The notes: a model not told the origin generated them from the sequence alone. Positions 52,217 to 62,135 are shown, counted from the first letter of the stretch. The stretch: DNA of 64,000 bases from Simiduia curdlanivorans (GCF_030409605.1 NZ_JAUFQG010000006.1:558001-622000); one strand, 5' to 3'. Numbers and translations: made by a program.

Positions 52217-53629
52217 ATGGCCACTCCTTCACTAACACCTGCCAATTCAGCTGAAACGGCACTTTGGGATAGCAGTCTCATCGCCCGCTACGACTTATCT
52301 GGGCCACGCTACACCTCCTACCCAACGGCGCCACAATTTCACAACTTGATCAGCGACCAAGATATCAGTGGGGCATTGGCCCGAAGCGATAACGCCGCTA
52401 GGCCGCTGTCTATTTATTGCCACATTCCCTTTTGCAATACGGTTTGTTACTACTGTGCTTGCAACAAAGTGATCACGGCCGATAAAAGCAAATCCATTCC
52501 CTACTTAGAGCGACTGTTCAAAGAAATGGCCATGATGGCCACTAGGATCGACCGCCATAGACCGGTGGATCAACTGCATTGGGGTGGCGGCACACCCACC
52601 TATTTATCGCTCGAACAAATGGCCGCACTGATGCAGGAAACCCGCAAGCACTTCAATTTGCACACGGATGACAGCGGCGAGTATGCACTTGAAATACATC
52701 CTGCCAGCGTCACACCCGAAACCCTGAAAGGCCTGCGCGCATTAGGCTTCAACCGCCTCAGTATTGGCATTCAAGACTTCGACCCCGCGGTGCAAAAAGC
52801 CGTAAACCGGTTTAACAGCGTGGAAGAGGTCTCAAGCTTAATAAAACAGGCGCGTAACAGCGCCTACCACTCCATCAGTATGGATTTGATCTACGGGCTG
52901 CCAAAGCAATCCCTAAACTCCATCGCCAGCACCCTTGAGGCCGTCATAAGGTTAAGCCCGGATAGGCTTAGCGTATTTAACTACGCACATATGCCGCACC
53001 TGTTTAAGGTGCAAAAGCAGATAGACGAAACCGCGCTACCAAGTGCGAACGCAAAACTCGATATGCTGCACTACATTATCGAGCGGCTGGACAACGAAGG
53101 TTACGTGTATATCGGCATGGATCACTTCGCCAAACCCGGCGATGAGCTTGCCCGCGCCCAGGCTGAAGGTAAACTACACAGAAACTTTCAGGGCTATGCG
53201 ACTCACGGCCACTGCGACCTTTTAGCCTTTGGTGTTTCGGCCATCAGCCAGATAGATAACCTCTACTTGCAGAATCACAAGCAACTCAACCATTACTATC
53301 AAGCCCTAGATCAAAATCTAGCGCCTATCGCCAAAGGCTTTGCCATGAGCCAAGACGATCATATCCGCAAGGCCGTGATCATGGACCTTATCTGTCAGTT
53401 TCAAGTCACCTTCAGCGACATTGAACAGGCCTTTGGCATAGAGTTTAAACACTATTTTAAGCAGGCTTTAGTGCAGCTCATAAGCATGGAAAAGGATGGT
53501 CTACTGAGAGTTGATAACCAAGGCATAAGAGTTTTGGCTAAGGGGCGATTACTTATTCGCCGCATATGTATGGCCTTTGATGCCTATATAACGCCAGAAA
53601 CTAAACAGAGTTTTTCCAAAATTATTTGA
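52217..53629 (+). CDS. hemN: Oxygen-independent coproporphyrinogen III oxidase (radical SAM)
   Basis: 470 residues, slightly longer than E. coli HemN (457). It converts coproporphyrinogen III to protoporphyrinogen IX without oxygen. The radical SAM cysteines are in CHIPFCNTVCYYCAC (C-x3-C-x2-C, plus the HemN-typical fourth Cys); GRYTSYPTAP-like N-terminus (RYTSYPTAPQF), HWGGGTPTYLS and NRLSIGIQDFDPAVQ are typical. Preceded by an Anr/FNR-type box with a matching -10. Confidence 0.95.
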   Translation: MATPSLTPANSAETALWDSSLIARYDLSGPRYTSYPTAPQFHNLISDQDISGALARSDNAARPLSIYCHIPFCNTVCYYCACNKVITADKSKSIPYLERLFKEMAMMATRIDRHRPVDQLHWGGGTPTYLSLEQMAALMQETRKHFNLHTDDSGEYALEIHPASVTPETLKGLRALGFNRLSIGIQDFDPAVQKAVNRFNSVEEVSSLIKQARNSAYHSISMDLIYGLPKQSLNSIASTLEAVIRLSPDRLSVFNYAHMPHLFKVQKQIDETALPSANAKLDMLHYIIERLDNEGYVYIGMDHFAKPGDELARAQAEGKLHRNFQGYATHGHCDLLAFGVSAISQIDNLYLQNHKQLNHYYQALDQNLAPIAKGFAMSQDDHIRKAVIMDLICQFQVTFSDIEQAFGIEFKHYFKQALVQLISMEKDGLLRVDNQGIRVLAKGRLLIRRICMAFDAYITPETKQSFSKII

Positions 53630-53674
53630 TAGCTTTGCTATCATGGCAGCCTTAACTAAGGCGGACAGAGAGCG

Positions 53675-54169
53675 ATGAGCCAACTCACACATTTAGACGA
53701 TCAAGGCCATGCGCACATGGTAGATGTGGGCGCAAAGGATAATACCCAACGGGAGGCGCGAGCCGAAGCCTATATCACCATGGCTGCAGCGACGCTCGCA
53801 CTGATTACAGACGGTGGCCATAAAAAGGGCGATGTGCTCGCCGTGGCCCGCATCGCCGGCATACAGGCGGCAAAAAAATGCGCAGATTTGATTCCCCTTT
53901 GCCACCCGCTGCTACTCACTCACATTAAAGTAGAACTGACACCCGAGCCGTTACACAACCGCGTGCGCATTGAAAGCTGCTGTCGACTAAGCGGCCAAAC
54001 CGGTGTTGAAATGGAAGCCCTCGCCGCCGCCTCCGTCGCCGCACTTACGGTCTACGACATGTGTAAAGCGGTGGATAAAAATATGGTGATTGAAGGCACT
54101 CGAGTCCTGGAAAAATCCGGCGGTAAAAGTGGTCACTATGTTGCTGAGCTAGGTAGCCGAACTACGTGA
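53675..54169 (+). CDS. moaC: Cyclic pyranopterin monophosphate synthase MoaC
   Basis: 164 residues. It acts with MoaA (not in the window) in the first step of molybdenum cofactor synthesis. DVGAKDNTQREARAEA, ADLIPLCHPLLLTHIKVEL and TVYDMCKAVDKNM with the catalytic Asp/Lys are intact. Its last codons lie in the first unit of a 13-base tandem repeat that continues into the gap before moaD. Confidence 0.96.
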   Translation: MSQLTHLDDQGHAHMVDVGAKDNTQREARAEAYITMAAATLALITDGGHKKGDVLAVARIAGIQAAKKCADLIPLCHPLLLTHIKVELTPEPLHNRVRIESCCRLSGQTGVEMEALAAASVAALTVYDMCKAVDKNMVIEGTRVLEKSGGKSGHYVAELGSRTT

Positions 54170-54209
54170 CTGAACTACGTGACTGCACTACGTGACCGAG
54201 CTACGTGAC
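54162..54209 (+). repeat. Four-copy 13-base tandem repeat at the moaC-moaD junction
   Basis: CTACGTGAC recurs exactly at 54162, 54175, 54188 and 54201, separated by TGAA, TGCA and CGAG. The first unit supplies the moaC stop codon (TGA). Expansion would only lengthen the untranslated gap. Confidence 0.9.
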
Positions 54210-54227
54210 TGAACGACAGGAACAAAC

Positions 54228-54476
54228 ATGATCCAGATTAAATTTTTCGCCCGCCTACGCGACCAACTCGGCCAAGCGGATTTACAGCTGCCTTGCGATA
54301 ATCTTAAAGAAGTGGCAGACGTACAAGCCGCGCTCATTAAGCTGCAGCCACAATGGCAGGAGATATTATCCGGCGCCAATATATTGGTCGCCGTAAACCA
54401 AACCCTGTGCCATAAACACAGCGCCGTTAAAGATGGCGATGAAGTCGCCTTCTTTCCGCCGGTCACGGGTGGTTAA
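54228..54476 (+). CDS. moaD: Molybdopterin synthase sulfur carrier subunit MoaD
   Basis: 82 residues, ubiquitin fold. The C-terminal Gly-Gly (PPVTGG) is where the thiocarboxylate forms. IKFFARLRDQLG and DGDEVAFFPPVTGG are typical. AGGA lies before the ATG; the moaE start codon follows its stop directly. Confidence 0.95.
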   Translation: MIQIKFFARLRDQLGQADLQLPCDNLKEVADVQAALIKLQPQWQEILSGANILVAVNQTLCHKHSAVKDGDEVAFFPPVTGG

Positions 54477-54929
54477 ATGGCCATCATCGTAAAAGTTCAA
54501 ACACAGGATTTCGATCAGGCCGCACTTTACCACGAGCTGCGCCAAGCCTGCCCAGAGATTGGCGCCATCGTGACTTTCACCGGTCTGGTGCGCGACATGA
54601 ATCTGGGCGATGGGGTCACGGGTTTATTTCTCGAGCATTACCCCGGCATGACGGAAAAATCCCTCACAGAGATTGCCGAGGAAGCAACGCGGCGCTGGGA
54701 TTTAAATACAGTGTTATTAACCCACCGCGTGGGCCAACTCAACCCTTCCGATCAAATTGTTTACGTTGGCATTAGCTCAGCACACAGGGGCGACGCGTTT
54801 TCCGCCTGCGAGTTCATCATGGATTACCTAAAAACCCGCGCGCCTTTCTGGAAACGAGAAACAACCAAAGAAGGCGAGCGCTGGGTTGACGCGAGAGAAT
54901 CAGATCAAGAGGCGGCTAAGCGCTGGTAA
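54477..54929 (+). CDS. moaE: Molybdopterin synthase catalytic subunit MoaE
   Basis: 150 residues. It inserts the dithiolene sulfurs into cyclic pyranopterin monophosphate with MoaD. FTGLVRDMN, LFLEHYPGMTEK, HRVGQLNPSDQIVYVG and the catalytic Lys region APFWKRETTKEGERWV are present. Adjacent to moaD with no gap; convergent with a halogenase gene. Confidence 0.95.
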   Translation: MAIIVKVQTQDFDQAALYHELRQACPEIGAIVTFTGLVRDMNLGDGVTGLFLEHYPGMTEKSLTEIAEEATRRWDLNTVLLTHRVGQLNPSDQIVYVGISSAHRGDAFSACEFIMDYLKTRAPFWKRETTKEGERWVDARESDQEAAKRW

Positions 54930-54957
54930 TGCGGTAAAACCCACCTCTCAAACGGCC

Positions 54958-56448
54958 TTACTTTGCGCTCATCAACTCAGCCAAGTACACGGTGTGATCT
55001 TTTAAACCACCGACCGTATTATCGACATTATTTTTGATATGGCTTAAAAAATCTGTTAGCTCAGCTTCGCTCATCGTATCCACCAGGGGATGATATCGCT
55101 CCGGTACCAGACCTTGACCCAACATTACCTGTTGCCACGAGTCGACAAACAACTCACTCGACTCGCGAAATACATGGCCGGTTTCGCGAAACATATCTAT
55201 TTTGGTGGCTAGCGTATCAGGCACTGACATTTGCCGGCAGTGACGCCAAAATTCCGTATCAGTGCGATCGGTAACCTTGTAATGCAAAATAATAAAATCG
55301 CGGATGCGTTCCATTTCAAAATCGGCCTGCCGATTGAATTCATCAACCTCCGTTTGATGTATACCTTGCTGTGGAAAAAAGCGGAGAAAACGTACAATGT
55401 TTTGTTGTATAAGGTGAATACTGGTTGATTCTAACGGCTCGAGAAAGCCACTCGACAACCCAACAGCTAGGCAGTTTTTATGCCACTGCTTGCGTCGCCG
55501 CCCAGTGCCGTATTTGATCAATAGCGGGTCGGCAAGTTGCTCGCCCTCAATATTGCCTAACAACTGTGCGCGCGCAGATTCATCGGACTGATAAGCGCCA
55601 GCATACACAAACCCATTCCCCACGCGATGCTGAAGTGGAATCCGCCATTGCCAACCACTTTCACGCGCGATGGAACGGGTAAAGGGAATGGCCGGCGCAA
55701 TGGCTTTGGTTTGCACGGCAACAGCACTATCGCAGGGCAGCCAATGGGACCAAGATTCAAAGCCTGTATGCAGGGCCTTTTCAATCAGCAGGGCTCGCAT
55801 ACCGGTGCAATCAATAAAAAAATCACCTTCAACCTCTACCCCAGACTCTAATTTGAGCGCTCGGATATTGCCGTTATCGGGATGCAAAAGCACTTGTCCA
55901 ATTTTACCTTCAACGCGCTTAGCACCGAATTTTTCGCTAAAACCCCTCAGATAGGTTGCATAGCGGCTAGCATCGATGTGAAAAGCGTAATTCAAGCCGT
56001 TATTCGGCAAGTGAGAAAACTTGTGGCTTTCCGCCGCACGGCGCTCCAGACAATAAGCGCCAAAATCTTCGGCAATACCCAGCTTTTGACCACGCAACCA
56101 AAAATGTTGAAAACCACAGGCCCAACAATCTTTGCCGGTAACGCCAAAGGCATGCAGGTAGTCCTTGCCAACGTCGCGCCAGTTTTCGAATCTAATACCT
56201 AACTTATAAGTGCCCTGAGTTGCGGATAAAAACTCCGCCTCATCAATACCCAACAAACGATTAAAGAACACCAGCGTAGGAATGGTAGCTTCGCCAACGC
56301 CAATAGTTGCTATCGTGTCTGACTCCACCAAGGTGATATCTAGACTTTTCCCCATCAGCTTCGCCATGGCTGCTGCTGTCATCCATCCAGCGGTACCGCC
56401 ACCGGCTATCACCACTTTTTTAATGGGTTTATGGTTAGGTGATTGCAT
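54958..56448 (-). CDS. Flavin-dependent tryptophan halogenase family protein, copy 1
   Basis: 496 residues. The FADH2 site GGGTAGWMTA (16-25) and GVGEATIP (51-58) are intact; the catalytic Lys is Lys82 in GTYKLGIRFENW; GWQWRIPL is the halogenase-diagnostic WxWxIP motif; the catalytic Glu is in SGFLEPLESTSIHLI. Enzymes of this family halogenate indole or tryptophan-like compounds with FADH2, oxygen and halide. This copy belongs to the group found beside TonB receptors in Xanthomonas, Caulobacter and marine gammaproteobacteria, where natural substrates are mostly unknown. It is last in a minus-strand series with a JmjC-like protein and a second halogenase. A separate flavin reductase is not in the window. 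Confidence 0.88.
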   Translation of the reverse strand: MQSPNHKPIKKVVIAGGGTAGWMTAAAMAKLMGKSLDITLVESDTIATIGVGEATIPTLVFFNRLLGIDEAEFLSATQGTYKLGIRFENWRDVGKDYLHAFGVTGKDCWACGFQHFWLRGQKLGIAEDFGAYCLERRAAESHKFSHLPNNGLNYAFHIDASRYATYLRGFSEKFGAKRVEGKIGQVLLHPDNGNIRALKLESGVEVEGDFFIDCTGMRALLIEKALHTGFESWSHWLPCDSAVAVQTKAIAPAIPFTRSIARESGWQWRIPLQHRVGNGFVYAGAYQSDESARAQLLGNIEGEQLADPLLIKYGTGRRRKQWHKNCLAVGLSSGFLEPLESTSIHLIQQNIVRFLRFFPQQGIHQTEVDEFNRQADFEMERIRDFIILHYKVTDRTDTEFWRHCRQMSVPDTLATKIDMFRETGHVFRESSELFVDSWQQVMLGQGLVPERYHPLVDTMSEAELTDFLSHIKNNVDNTVGGLKDHTVYLAELMSAK

Positions 56449-56460
56449 ACATAAGTCTCG

Positions 56461-57489
56461 CTAGGTCAAAAATTTTTGTAGTCTCGACATTAAACCAGCC
56501 ATCAGCTGAACCGCAGACTGGGCATTTAAGTCGGTCAAAATTCCGCGCTTTCCGGGCGGAATATGTGCAGTGGCTTGTTCGCGATTCACCACAAAGTGTT
56601 GAAAAATATGGCCCCAGGCCTCGCGCTGAGCTTTCGGCAGCGACCCTATCGACAAGAGTGCAAGGCTGATCGCATCTTGCGGCAAACCAGACCAAGCTGG
56701 TGTCGCCCTCCACCAAAAATTGATCAACATATTCACCTTGTCTAGTCCCTCTACCTGATGCCACCACATGCTAGGCACAAACAACACGTCACCAGCTTCC
56801 ATATTCGCCACCAACGCTGAATTGAGTGCTTGGTCATAATTTGGAAATTGCACTGGATCAGGATGATAAAAATCCACCAAGCTAATGGCTTGACCGGCCG
56901 GGGTGAAGTCTAATGGCCCCACGTAAAGATTGCTAACTTGCTCAGGCGGGAACAGGGTAAACCGACGCCTACCGGCGACCACGCAGGCTAAGTTATCAGG
57001 TAAATCAAAATGTGCAGCGATGCGCGTTTTGTTGCCAAACCAAAGCGATATAAGCGGTTCAATCGCCCCAACACCTAAGTCTAATTTTTCGGTGAGCCCG
57101 GGAAAATAATACGGAATCGATGATGAGCCAACATAGTAACCACTGCCATCTAACGGGTGCGACTCGAGCAACTTCAAAGCATCTACCAGCAATGCCTGAT
57201 CACGTGCAAAATTAAAGCCGCTAAAATTTTCATTATAGAAAACCCTACCCTCGTGCTTTTTATCCATGCGGAAAACAACGCCAGGCTTGCCACTGTCAAA
57301 CTGGCTTAAGTAATTCGATAATTGCCCTTGGCGACCAGCCTCAACGATAGCCCAATGCTCAACGGCCCCCTTTAAAAGTAACGGCTGAATCCGATTTTTT
57401 AGCAGCGGCAAAATATCCTCGACCTGAGCCACTGTCATCGTTTCCACGCTGGGAATAAATTCAGGGTAAGTCACGAGGCTGCCAACCAC
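56461..57489 (-). CDS. Cupin_8/JmjC-like Fe(II)/2OG oxygenase
   Basis: 342 residues. A JmjC-type cupin (factor-inhibiting-HIF group): the iron triad is His160-x-Asp162 in RIAAHFDLPDNL and His244 in SMWWHQVEG. LLLKGAVEHWAIVEA and VVAGRRRFTLFPPEQ are typical of the family. Start is uncertain: the frame can begin at GTG 57489, or at GTG 57474, which would overlap the upstream halogenase stop by four bases. It lies between two halogenase genes; in this group of loci, one cupin_8 gene commonly accompanies the halogenases. Substrate unknown, perhaps the halogenated compound or a peptide. Confidence 0.82.
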   Translation of the reverse strand: MVGSLVTYPEFIPSVETMTVAQVEDILPLLKNRIQPLLLKGAVEHWAIVEAGRQGQLSNYLSQFDSGKPGVVFRMDKKHEGRVFYNENFSGFNFARDQALLVDALKLLESHPLDGSGYYVGSSSIPYYFPGLTEKLDLGVGAIEPLISLWFGNKTRIAAHFDLPDNLACVVAGRRRFTLFPPEQVSNLYVGPLDFTPAGQAISLVDFYHPDPVQFPNYDQALNSALVANMEAGDVLFVPSMWWHQVEGLDKVNMLINFWWRATPAWSGLPQDAISLALLSIGSLPKAQREAWGHIFQHFVVNREQATAHIPPGKRGILTDLNAQSAVQLMAGLMSRLQKFLT

Positions 57490-59000
57490 TGATTAATAAA
57501 ATCGCGATTACTAGGCAGGCCACCTAAATACTTCTGGCTTTGCATTGTCACTTCCGACAAAAGCTGTTGCGCACGCTGGCGGTTAGCATCCGGCCGCGGG
57601 CTACGAGAATAATCACAGCCAAAGCCAGCGCCTTGCAAGACATAGCGATAACTGGCGGCGGGAAACAGTGGCTTAGCTAATGCAAAGTCGGCTTGATTAG
57701 GCGGCCGGTGCTGCCATCGCCTCAATAGATCAGCCAGTGATTCGGGTAAAGATGTAGCCTGTCGATGTGCCTGCCAATAAGGGCTGTCACGCCTAGATAC
57801 AAGGTAATGTAATTTTAAGAACTCGATCACTTGCTGCCACTGCTGCAGTGTTCGAGCATTATATTGGCAGGCAGCACCGGTCATGTTGGCGCGCTGCACG
57901 GGTAGCAAATCTCTGATCAAGGCTGCAGACTGCTCGACCATAGCGAGCGCCGATGCCTCAAGTGGCTCAATAAAACCCGCGGCCATACCCACCGCCACAC
58001 AATTATTAACCCAAAAAGTCTCTCGATAACCAGGGTCAAATTTGAGTGTGCGCACAGTTAGCGATTTTACATCGGCAACTTGAGTCGAGAGATAGCGTTC
58101 AAACTCGACCTGAGCCTCGTCTTCAGAGATAAAATTTCGTGCAAAAACAAAACCCAGACCTCGCCGTGTGGGTAAGCCTATATCCCACATCCAGCCGTTG
58201 TTATGTGCACTTGCGCGTGTTACCGACGCGATTGACTCATCGGCCTGCTGATAGGGAACCTGTGTAGCCAACGCGCAATCGTTAAATAATACATCTCGCT
58301 GGCAACGCCAAGGAATCTGATAGTGTTTTGCCAAGAGTAAAGACTGACTGCCTGAACAATCAATAAAGAAATCAGCGGCTAGCTCTTCGCCTTGCCGTGT
58401 TTGAAGACTAGCGAGATCACCCCTTGCGCTCGCCTTGGTTTCCGTCACGTGCAATTGTTTATACACAACACCCAAACCGCGAGTACAGTGATCGCGCAGC
58501 AGCGCGCCAAATTTTCCGGCATCAAAATGATAACCGTAATTAACGACCGCTGCATATTCAGGTGTAGCCAACTGTTTTGGCGCCCGCGCAGCATCGCATA
58601 AAATAGGTTGTGCACTTACGCCATAAGCAAAAGGTTGATCGGTGCAGTAGCGCGCTAAATCCTGCTCAAAATAGCCATGCGGTAGCGTGAAAGGATGATA
58701 GTAACGATCATCAACCGCCCCTGTAGCCCAGCCATTAAATAAAGAGCCTTGCTTAAAAGACGCATCACATTCGGCAAACAAACGCTTTTCCGACAGACCA
58801 ACCCTACGCAAGGTATCACGCATTGAAGGCCAAGTGCCTTCGCCTACCCCTAATGTGGGAGCGTCGGGGGATTCCACTAGCGTAATAACGCAGCTACCAC
58901 CAACTGCCTCGCCATGTTCTGCTGCCAATATTGCTGCCGTGAGCCAACCGGCGGCACCACCACCAACAATTAAAATCTGTTTCAACTTCTCGTTATTCAT
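57471..59000 (-). CDS. Flavin-dependent tryptophan halogenase family protein, copy 2
   Basis: 509 residues from ATG 59000; the frame is open upstream but that part lies in a terminator. FAD motif GGGAAGWLTA (13-22), GVGEGTWP (51-58) and the catalytic Lys83 in SFKQGSLFNGW are present. The WxWxIP motif is NGWMWDIGL, with Gly in place of Pro, as in other TonB-receptor-linked halogenases. The Glu is in AGFIEPLEASALAMVE. It differs strongly from copy 1, so the two probably handle different substrates or positions. It is the first gene after the TonB receptor and its terminator hairpin. Confidence 0.88.
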   Translation of the reverse strand: MNNEKLKQILIVGGGAAGWLTAAILAAEHGEAVGGSCVITLVESPDAPTLGVGEGTWPSMRDTLRRVGLSEKRLFAECDASFKQGSLFNGWATGAVDDRYYHPFTLPHGYFEQDLARYCTDQPFAYGVSAQPILCDAARAPKQLATPEYAAVVNYGYHFDAGKFGALLRDHCTRGLGVVYKQLHVTETKASARGDLASLQTRQGEELAADFFIDCSGSQSLLLAKHYQIPWRCQRDVLFNDCALATQVPYQQADESIASVTRASAHNNGWMWDIGLPTRRGLGFVFARNFISEDEAQVEFERYLSTQVADVKSLTVRTLKFDPGYRETFWVNNCVAVGMAAGFIEPLEASALAMVEQSAALIRDLLPVQRANMTGAACQYNARTLQQWQQVIEFLKLHYLVSRRDSPYWQAHRQATSLPESLADLLRRWQHRPPNQADFALAKPLFPAASYRYVLQGAGFGCDYSRSPRPDANRQRAQQLLSEVTMQSQKYLGGLPSNRDFINQWLAAS

Positions 59001-59046
59001 AACGTCTACCGGACAACTTAAGGTCGATATTATAGATTTTATAAAA

Positions 59047-59072
59047 CAATGGGTGCCCAAGGGCACCCATTG
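59047..59072 (-). terminator. Terminator between the TonB receptor and the halogenase genes
   Basis: Perfect 12-bp arms CAATGGGTGCCC / GGGCACCCATTG around two bases, followed on the minus strand by TTTTAT. It would end most receptor transcripts, leaving read-through for the halogenases. Confidence 0.75.
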
Positions 59073-59118
59073 CGACGACCTACACTACTTAAAAACAGCA
59101 GTGCTTACTAGTTCAAAC

Positions 59119-62070
59119 TTAGAAAGTATAACGCGCACCAAGATTATAACGCGCTCCTGTTTGGATAGCGCCAACCATCATATTTTCATGACGACCGTAT
59201 AAACGCTGGGTTTCATTAGTGACGTTGATACCTTCGGCAAACACAGTGAAGTTATCATTGATGTCATAACTTACGTTCATATCCCATTGGCCGTAGGCCT
59301 CGGTGTAAATTGGGTTGCGCTCACCATTGCCATCAAAGGTACTATTTAGGAAATTATCGCGCCAGTTATAGGCAATACGCGCCTGTATGCCATGGTTATC
59401 GTAAAAGCCCACTAGGTTGAATGAGTCACTCAAGCCCAACACGGCAAATTGGTTATCGACACCCTCACCTTTATTGGTGTTGAAATCATCGTAACCGATG
59501 TCACCATTAACCGTGGTGAAGTTCACGATAGATCCAAAACCAGACTCACCAAACATATGCTGCCAAGCAATTTCGAACCCATCGATATTTGCCGTTTCAG
59601 CATTTACTGGCGTAATAACCGTAAACATCGCAGCGCTATCGCCCTCAGCTGCCGATCCGGCAAAAGGCGCTCCGTACAGAGCATCCAGATAAGGTCGTAC
59701 AACGCTGGCATCGTCTGTGCCTAAGTCAGCAACAGCTTGCTCATAGCGCGGCCCTTGAACAGGGTGTGCTAAATCAAACGTGGCCTCCTGGAAAGACGTT
59801 TGTCCGATAAAGTTTTTAACCGCCTTTTTATAGTACCCAATAGACACATAGCTCGCGTCTTCGTAATACCATTCACCCGACAAATCAAAATTGGTAGAAA
59901 CAAAGGGGTCTAAATCCGGGTTACCGAGGTTAGAGGTACCACCATTAAAACGGATAAGTTCATTGATGGTTTGACCACCTTGAATATCACCGTAGTTGGG
60001 TCGCGAGAGCGTCTTGCTAACAGAGGCACGCGCCAAAATGGAATCCGTGATTGAGATATCGAAATCTACATTAGGTAGCCAGTTGCTATAGGCACCTTCA
60101 CGCTCTTCATAGGTGGTACCGCTGCGCTGCGCATAGAACTCGTTGTCGCCGTTCCATGTGATGGAGTCATAGGTTGGTACAAGAGCTTTAGCATCGACGG
60201 CAGTATCTTCGTAACGCAAGCCAATCGATAGATTCATTGGCATAGCGAGGTCATCCCAAGCTAAATTCAATTGTGCGTATGCTGCAGTTTGTTTTTCTAT
60301 TGTGGTACGGTCAGTGGAGAAATCATCGCTGGCACACAACACCGTGCCACAAGGGCTGATAGTTTCGCCATTAGCCGTTGCAATGGCAGAAATCGCATCA
60401 ATCATGCCTTGAAAATTCGCAGCATAGTAATAAGGCGTCATATCTGGGCTAGACGCGCTGCTGAACTGATCCAGCGCACTTGCCATACTTTTTGCAACGA
60501 AAAGACTATCGTCATAATCAGCAGCTGTGCCGTAGCCACCCCAGGTTTCACGCTGCGCATTCGCAAAAGCTGAGCGGTTTTCCGACTCTAGATAGCCAAG
60601 ACCAAAATCAATGCTTTTAACAACCTTGCTGTCAAATTCAAAGCTACCATCAAACTTTGCCTGCTCGATGTCGTGCTCCATAATACTGTTGCGGAAGCTG
60701 CTACCAGAGGTCACCATTTTTGCGGGATCAAATTCACCGTCAGCATTGTAGGTAAAATTAACCGTGGGCAAATCGTGAGTATAGTTAACGGTGGTCGCGG
60801 CCCGATTGAACTGAGCGCCAGCCACATTATTATTCGAACCTCGACCATCCTTAGCGCCGTTATCAGCACCCGAATTGTGGTAATCGAAAATCAAGGTTAA
60901 GGCATCGGTGGGGCGCCACGCCAAATTCAAACCGAGAGATTTATTCTCGTTCTTCGTACCCCAATCACCGGCATTAAAGGTCACATCGTTACCAGTACCA
61001 TCAGTGTATTCCGTGAGCGCAACAACCGAGCCGTTGCCCGAGCCTTCTGTGAAAGCACCACTAACAGGCACGCCGTTAAACCAGGCGCCCATCGCATTGT
61101 ATTGCTGCTCTACATCTTGTGCAGAATAGGTGTAGTCCAGCGTGGCCTCTAAGGCGTCGGTCGGCGCCCACTGCAAGGTCAACTGCGCGTTGGTACGCTC
61201 GCGCTGTACTTGACCAAAGGTAAAGCCAATGCCGCGCGGCATCGCATAAATATCACCCGCTTGAGGCGGGTTTTCGAAGCTGGTGGAATCCGGTGCAACC
61301 GACCCCCAATCACCTTGACCACCTTGAATGGTGTACCAACCAGGGCCTGTCTCTGACTTAGCGTAACCGCTGTCGCGCTTCGAGTAGCTACCAGTTAGAG
61401 CCACACCAATCGTATCTTCAGCGAACTTGGTGCTGAAAATGCCCGACATTTCTGGGGTCCAATCGGAGCCGTTTTCGTTTGATGTATCGTGCATGGCTTT
61501 AACACCGACATTCGCCACCAGGCTATCCATCTCGAGCGGGCGGGCCGTGCGGATATTAATCACAGAACCAAGACCACCGGTAGTTAAAGACGCCTTGCCG
61601 GTTTTATAAACTTCAACAGCACTCACACTTTCAGCAGCCAGATTGGCAAAATCGAAAGAGCGAGCCGTTGATGCGGAACTCGCCTCGATATTCGCCGCCG
61701 GCATTTGACGACCATTCAAGGTCACGGCGTTATAATCAGGACCAAAACCACGCACGGTAACCCGACTGCCTTCACCATTCTGGCGATCAATCGACACGCC
61801 CGTAATACGCTGCAGCGACTCAGCTAGGTTGGTGTCTGGCATCTTACCTATATCTTCGGCGGAAATCGCATCTACGACACCACGCGCATCGCGCTTCATG
61901 TCCATAGAGCGCTGCAAGCTGCCACGAATACCCGTAACCACTATCTCTTCTAATTGCTCGGCATCCGCCTGATCATTGGTCTGTGCGAAGGCGGGTGAAA
62001 ATGCGGCTGCGCCCAAGACCATCGAAATGGTGGCTGCTAGCTGTGTTCGCTTAAACGTTCTGTATTCCAT
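59119..62070 (-). CDS. TonB-dependent receptor (TIGR01782 type)
   Basis: 983 residues from ATG 62070; an in-frame ATG at 62115 is possible. Signal peptide 1-29 (SPAFAQ). The TonB box region EEIVVTGIRGSL is followed by the plug (VVDAISAEDIGKMPDTNLAESL, RVTVRGFGPDYNAVTLNGRQ) and a barrel ending in NLGARYTF. This receptor class, common in Xanthomonas and Caulobacter, takes up sugars or oligosaccharides. Two identical LacI-type operators stand upstream, and the LacI gene and a GPH transporter gene follow further upstream on the same strand. The halogenase and cupin genes are downstream. Confidence 0.92.
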   Translation of the reverse strand: MEYRTFKRTQLAATISMVLGAAAFSPAFAQTNDQADAEQLEEIVVTGIRGSLQRSMDMKRDARGVVDAISAEDIGKMPDTNLAESLQRITGVSIDRQNGEGSRVTVRGFGPDYNAVTLNGRQMPAANIEASSASTARSFDFANLAAESVSAVEVYKTGKASLTTGGLGSVINIRTARPLEMDSLVANVGVKAMHDTSNENGSDWTPEMSGIFSTKFAEDTIGVALTGSYSKRDSGYAKSETGPGWYTIQGGQGDWGSVAPDSTSFENPPQAGDIYAMPRGIGFTFGQVQRERTNAQLTLQWAPTDALEATLDYTYSAQDVEQQYNAMGAWFNGVPVSGAFTEGSGNGSVVALTEYTDGTGNDVTFNAGDWGTKNENKSLGLNLAWRPTDALTLIFDYHNSGADNGAKDGRGSNNNVAGAQFNRAATTVNYTHDLPTVNFTYNADGEFDPAKMVTSGSSFRNSIMEHDIEQAKFDGSFEFDSKVVKSIDFGLGYLESENRSAFANAQRETWGGYGTAADYDDSLFVAKSMASALDQFSSASSPDMTPYYYAANFQGMIDAISAIATANGETISPCGTVLCASDDFSTDRTTIEKQTAAYAQLNLAWDDLAMPMNLSIGLRYEDTAVDAKALVPTYDSITWNGDNEFYAQRSGTTYEEREGAYSNWLPNVDFDISITDSILARASVSKTLSRPNYGDIQGGQTINELIRFNGGTSNLGNPDLDPFVSTNFDLSGEWYYEDASYVSIGYYKKAVKNFIGQTSFQEATFDLAHPVQGPRYEQAVADLGTDDASVVRPYLDALYGAPFAGSAAEGDSAAMFTVITPVNAETANIDGFEIAWQHMFGESGFGSIVNFTTVNGDIGYDDFNTNKGEGVDNQFAVLGLSDSFNLVGFYDNHGIQARIAYNWRDNFLNSTFDGNGERNPIYTEAYGQWDMNVSYDINDNFTVFAEGINVTNETQRLYGRHENMMVGAIQTGARYNLGARYTF

Positions 62071-62135
62071 AGCTCTGACCCGATTTGTCTGATTATTGTT
62101 GGAATTAGGTTCCATTCGTGTGGCTGTCTCGCCAC

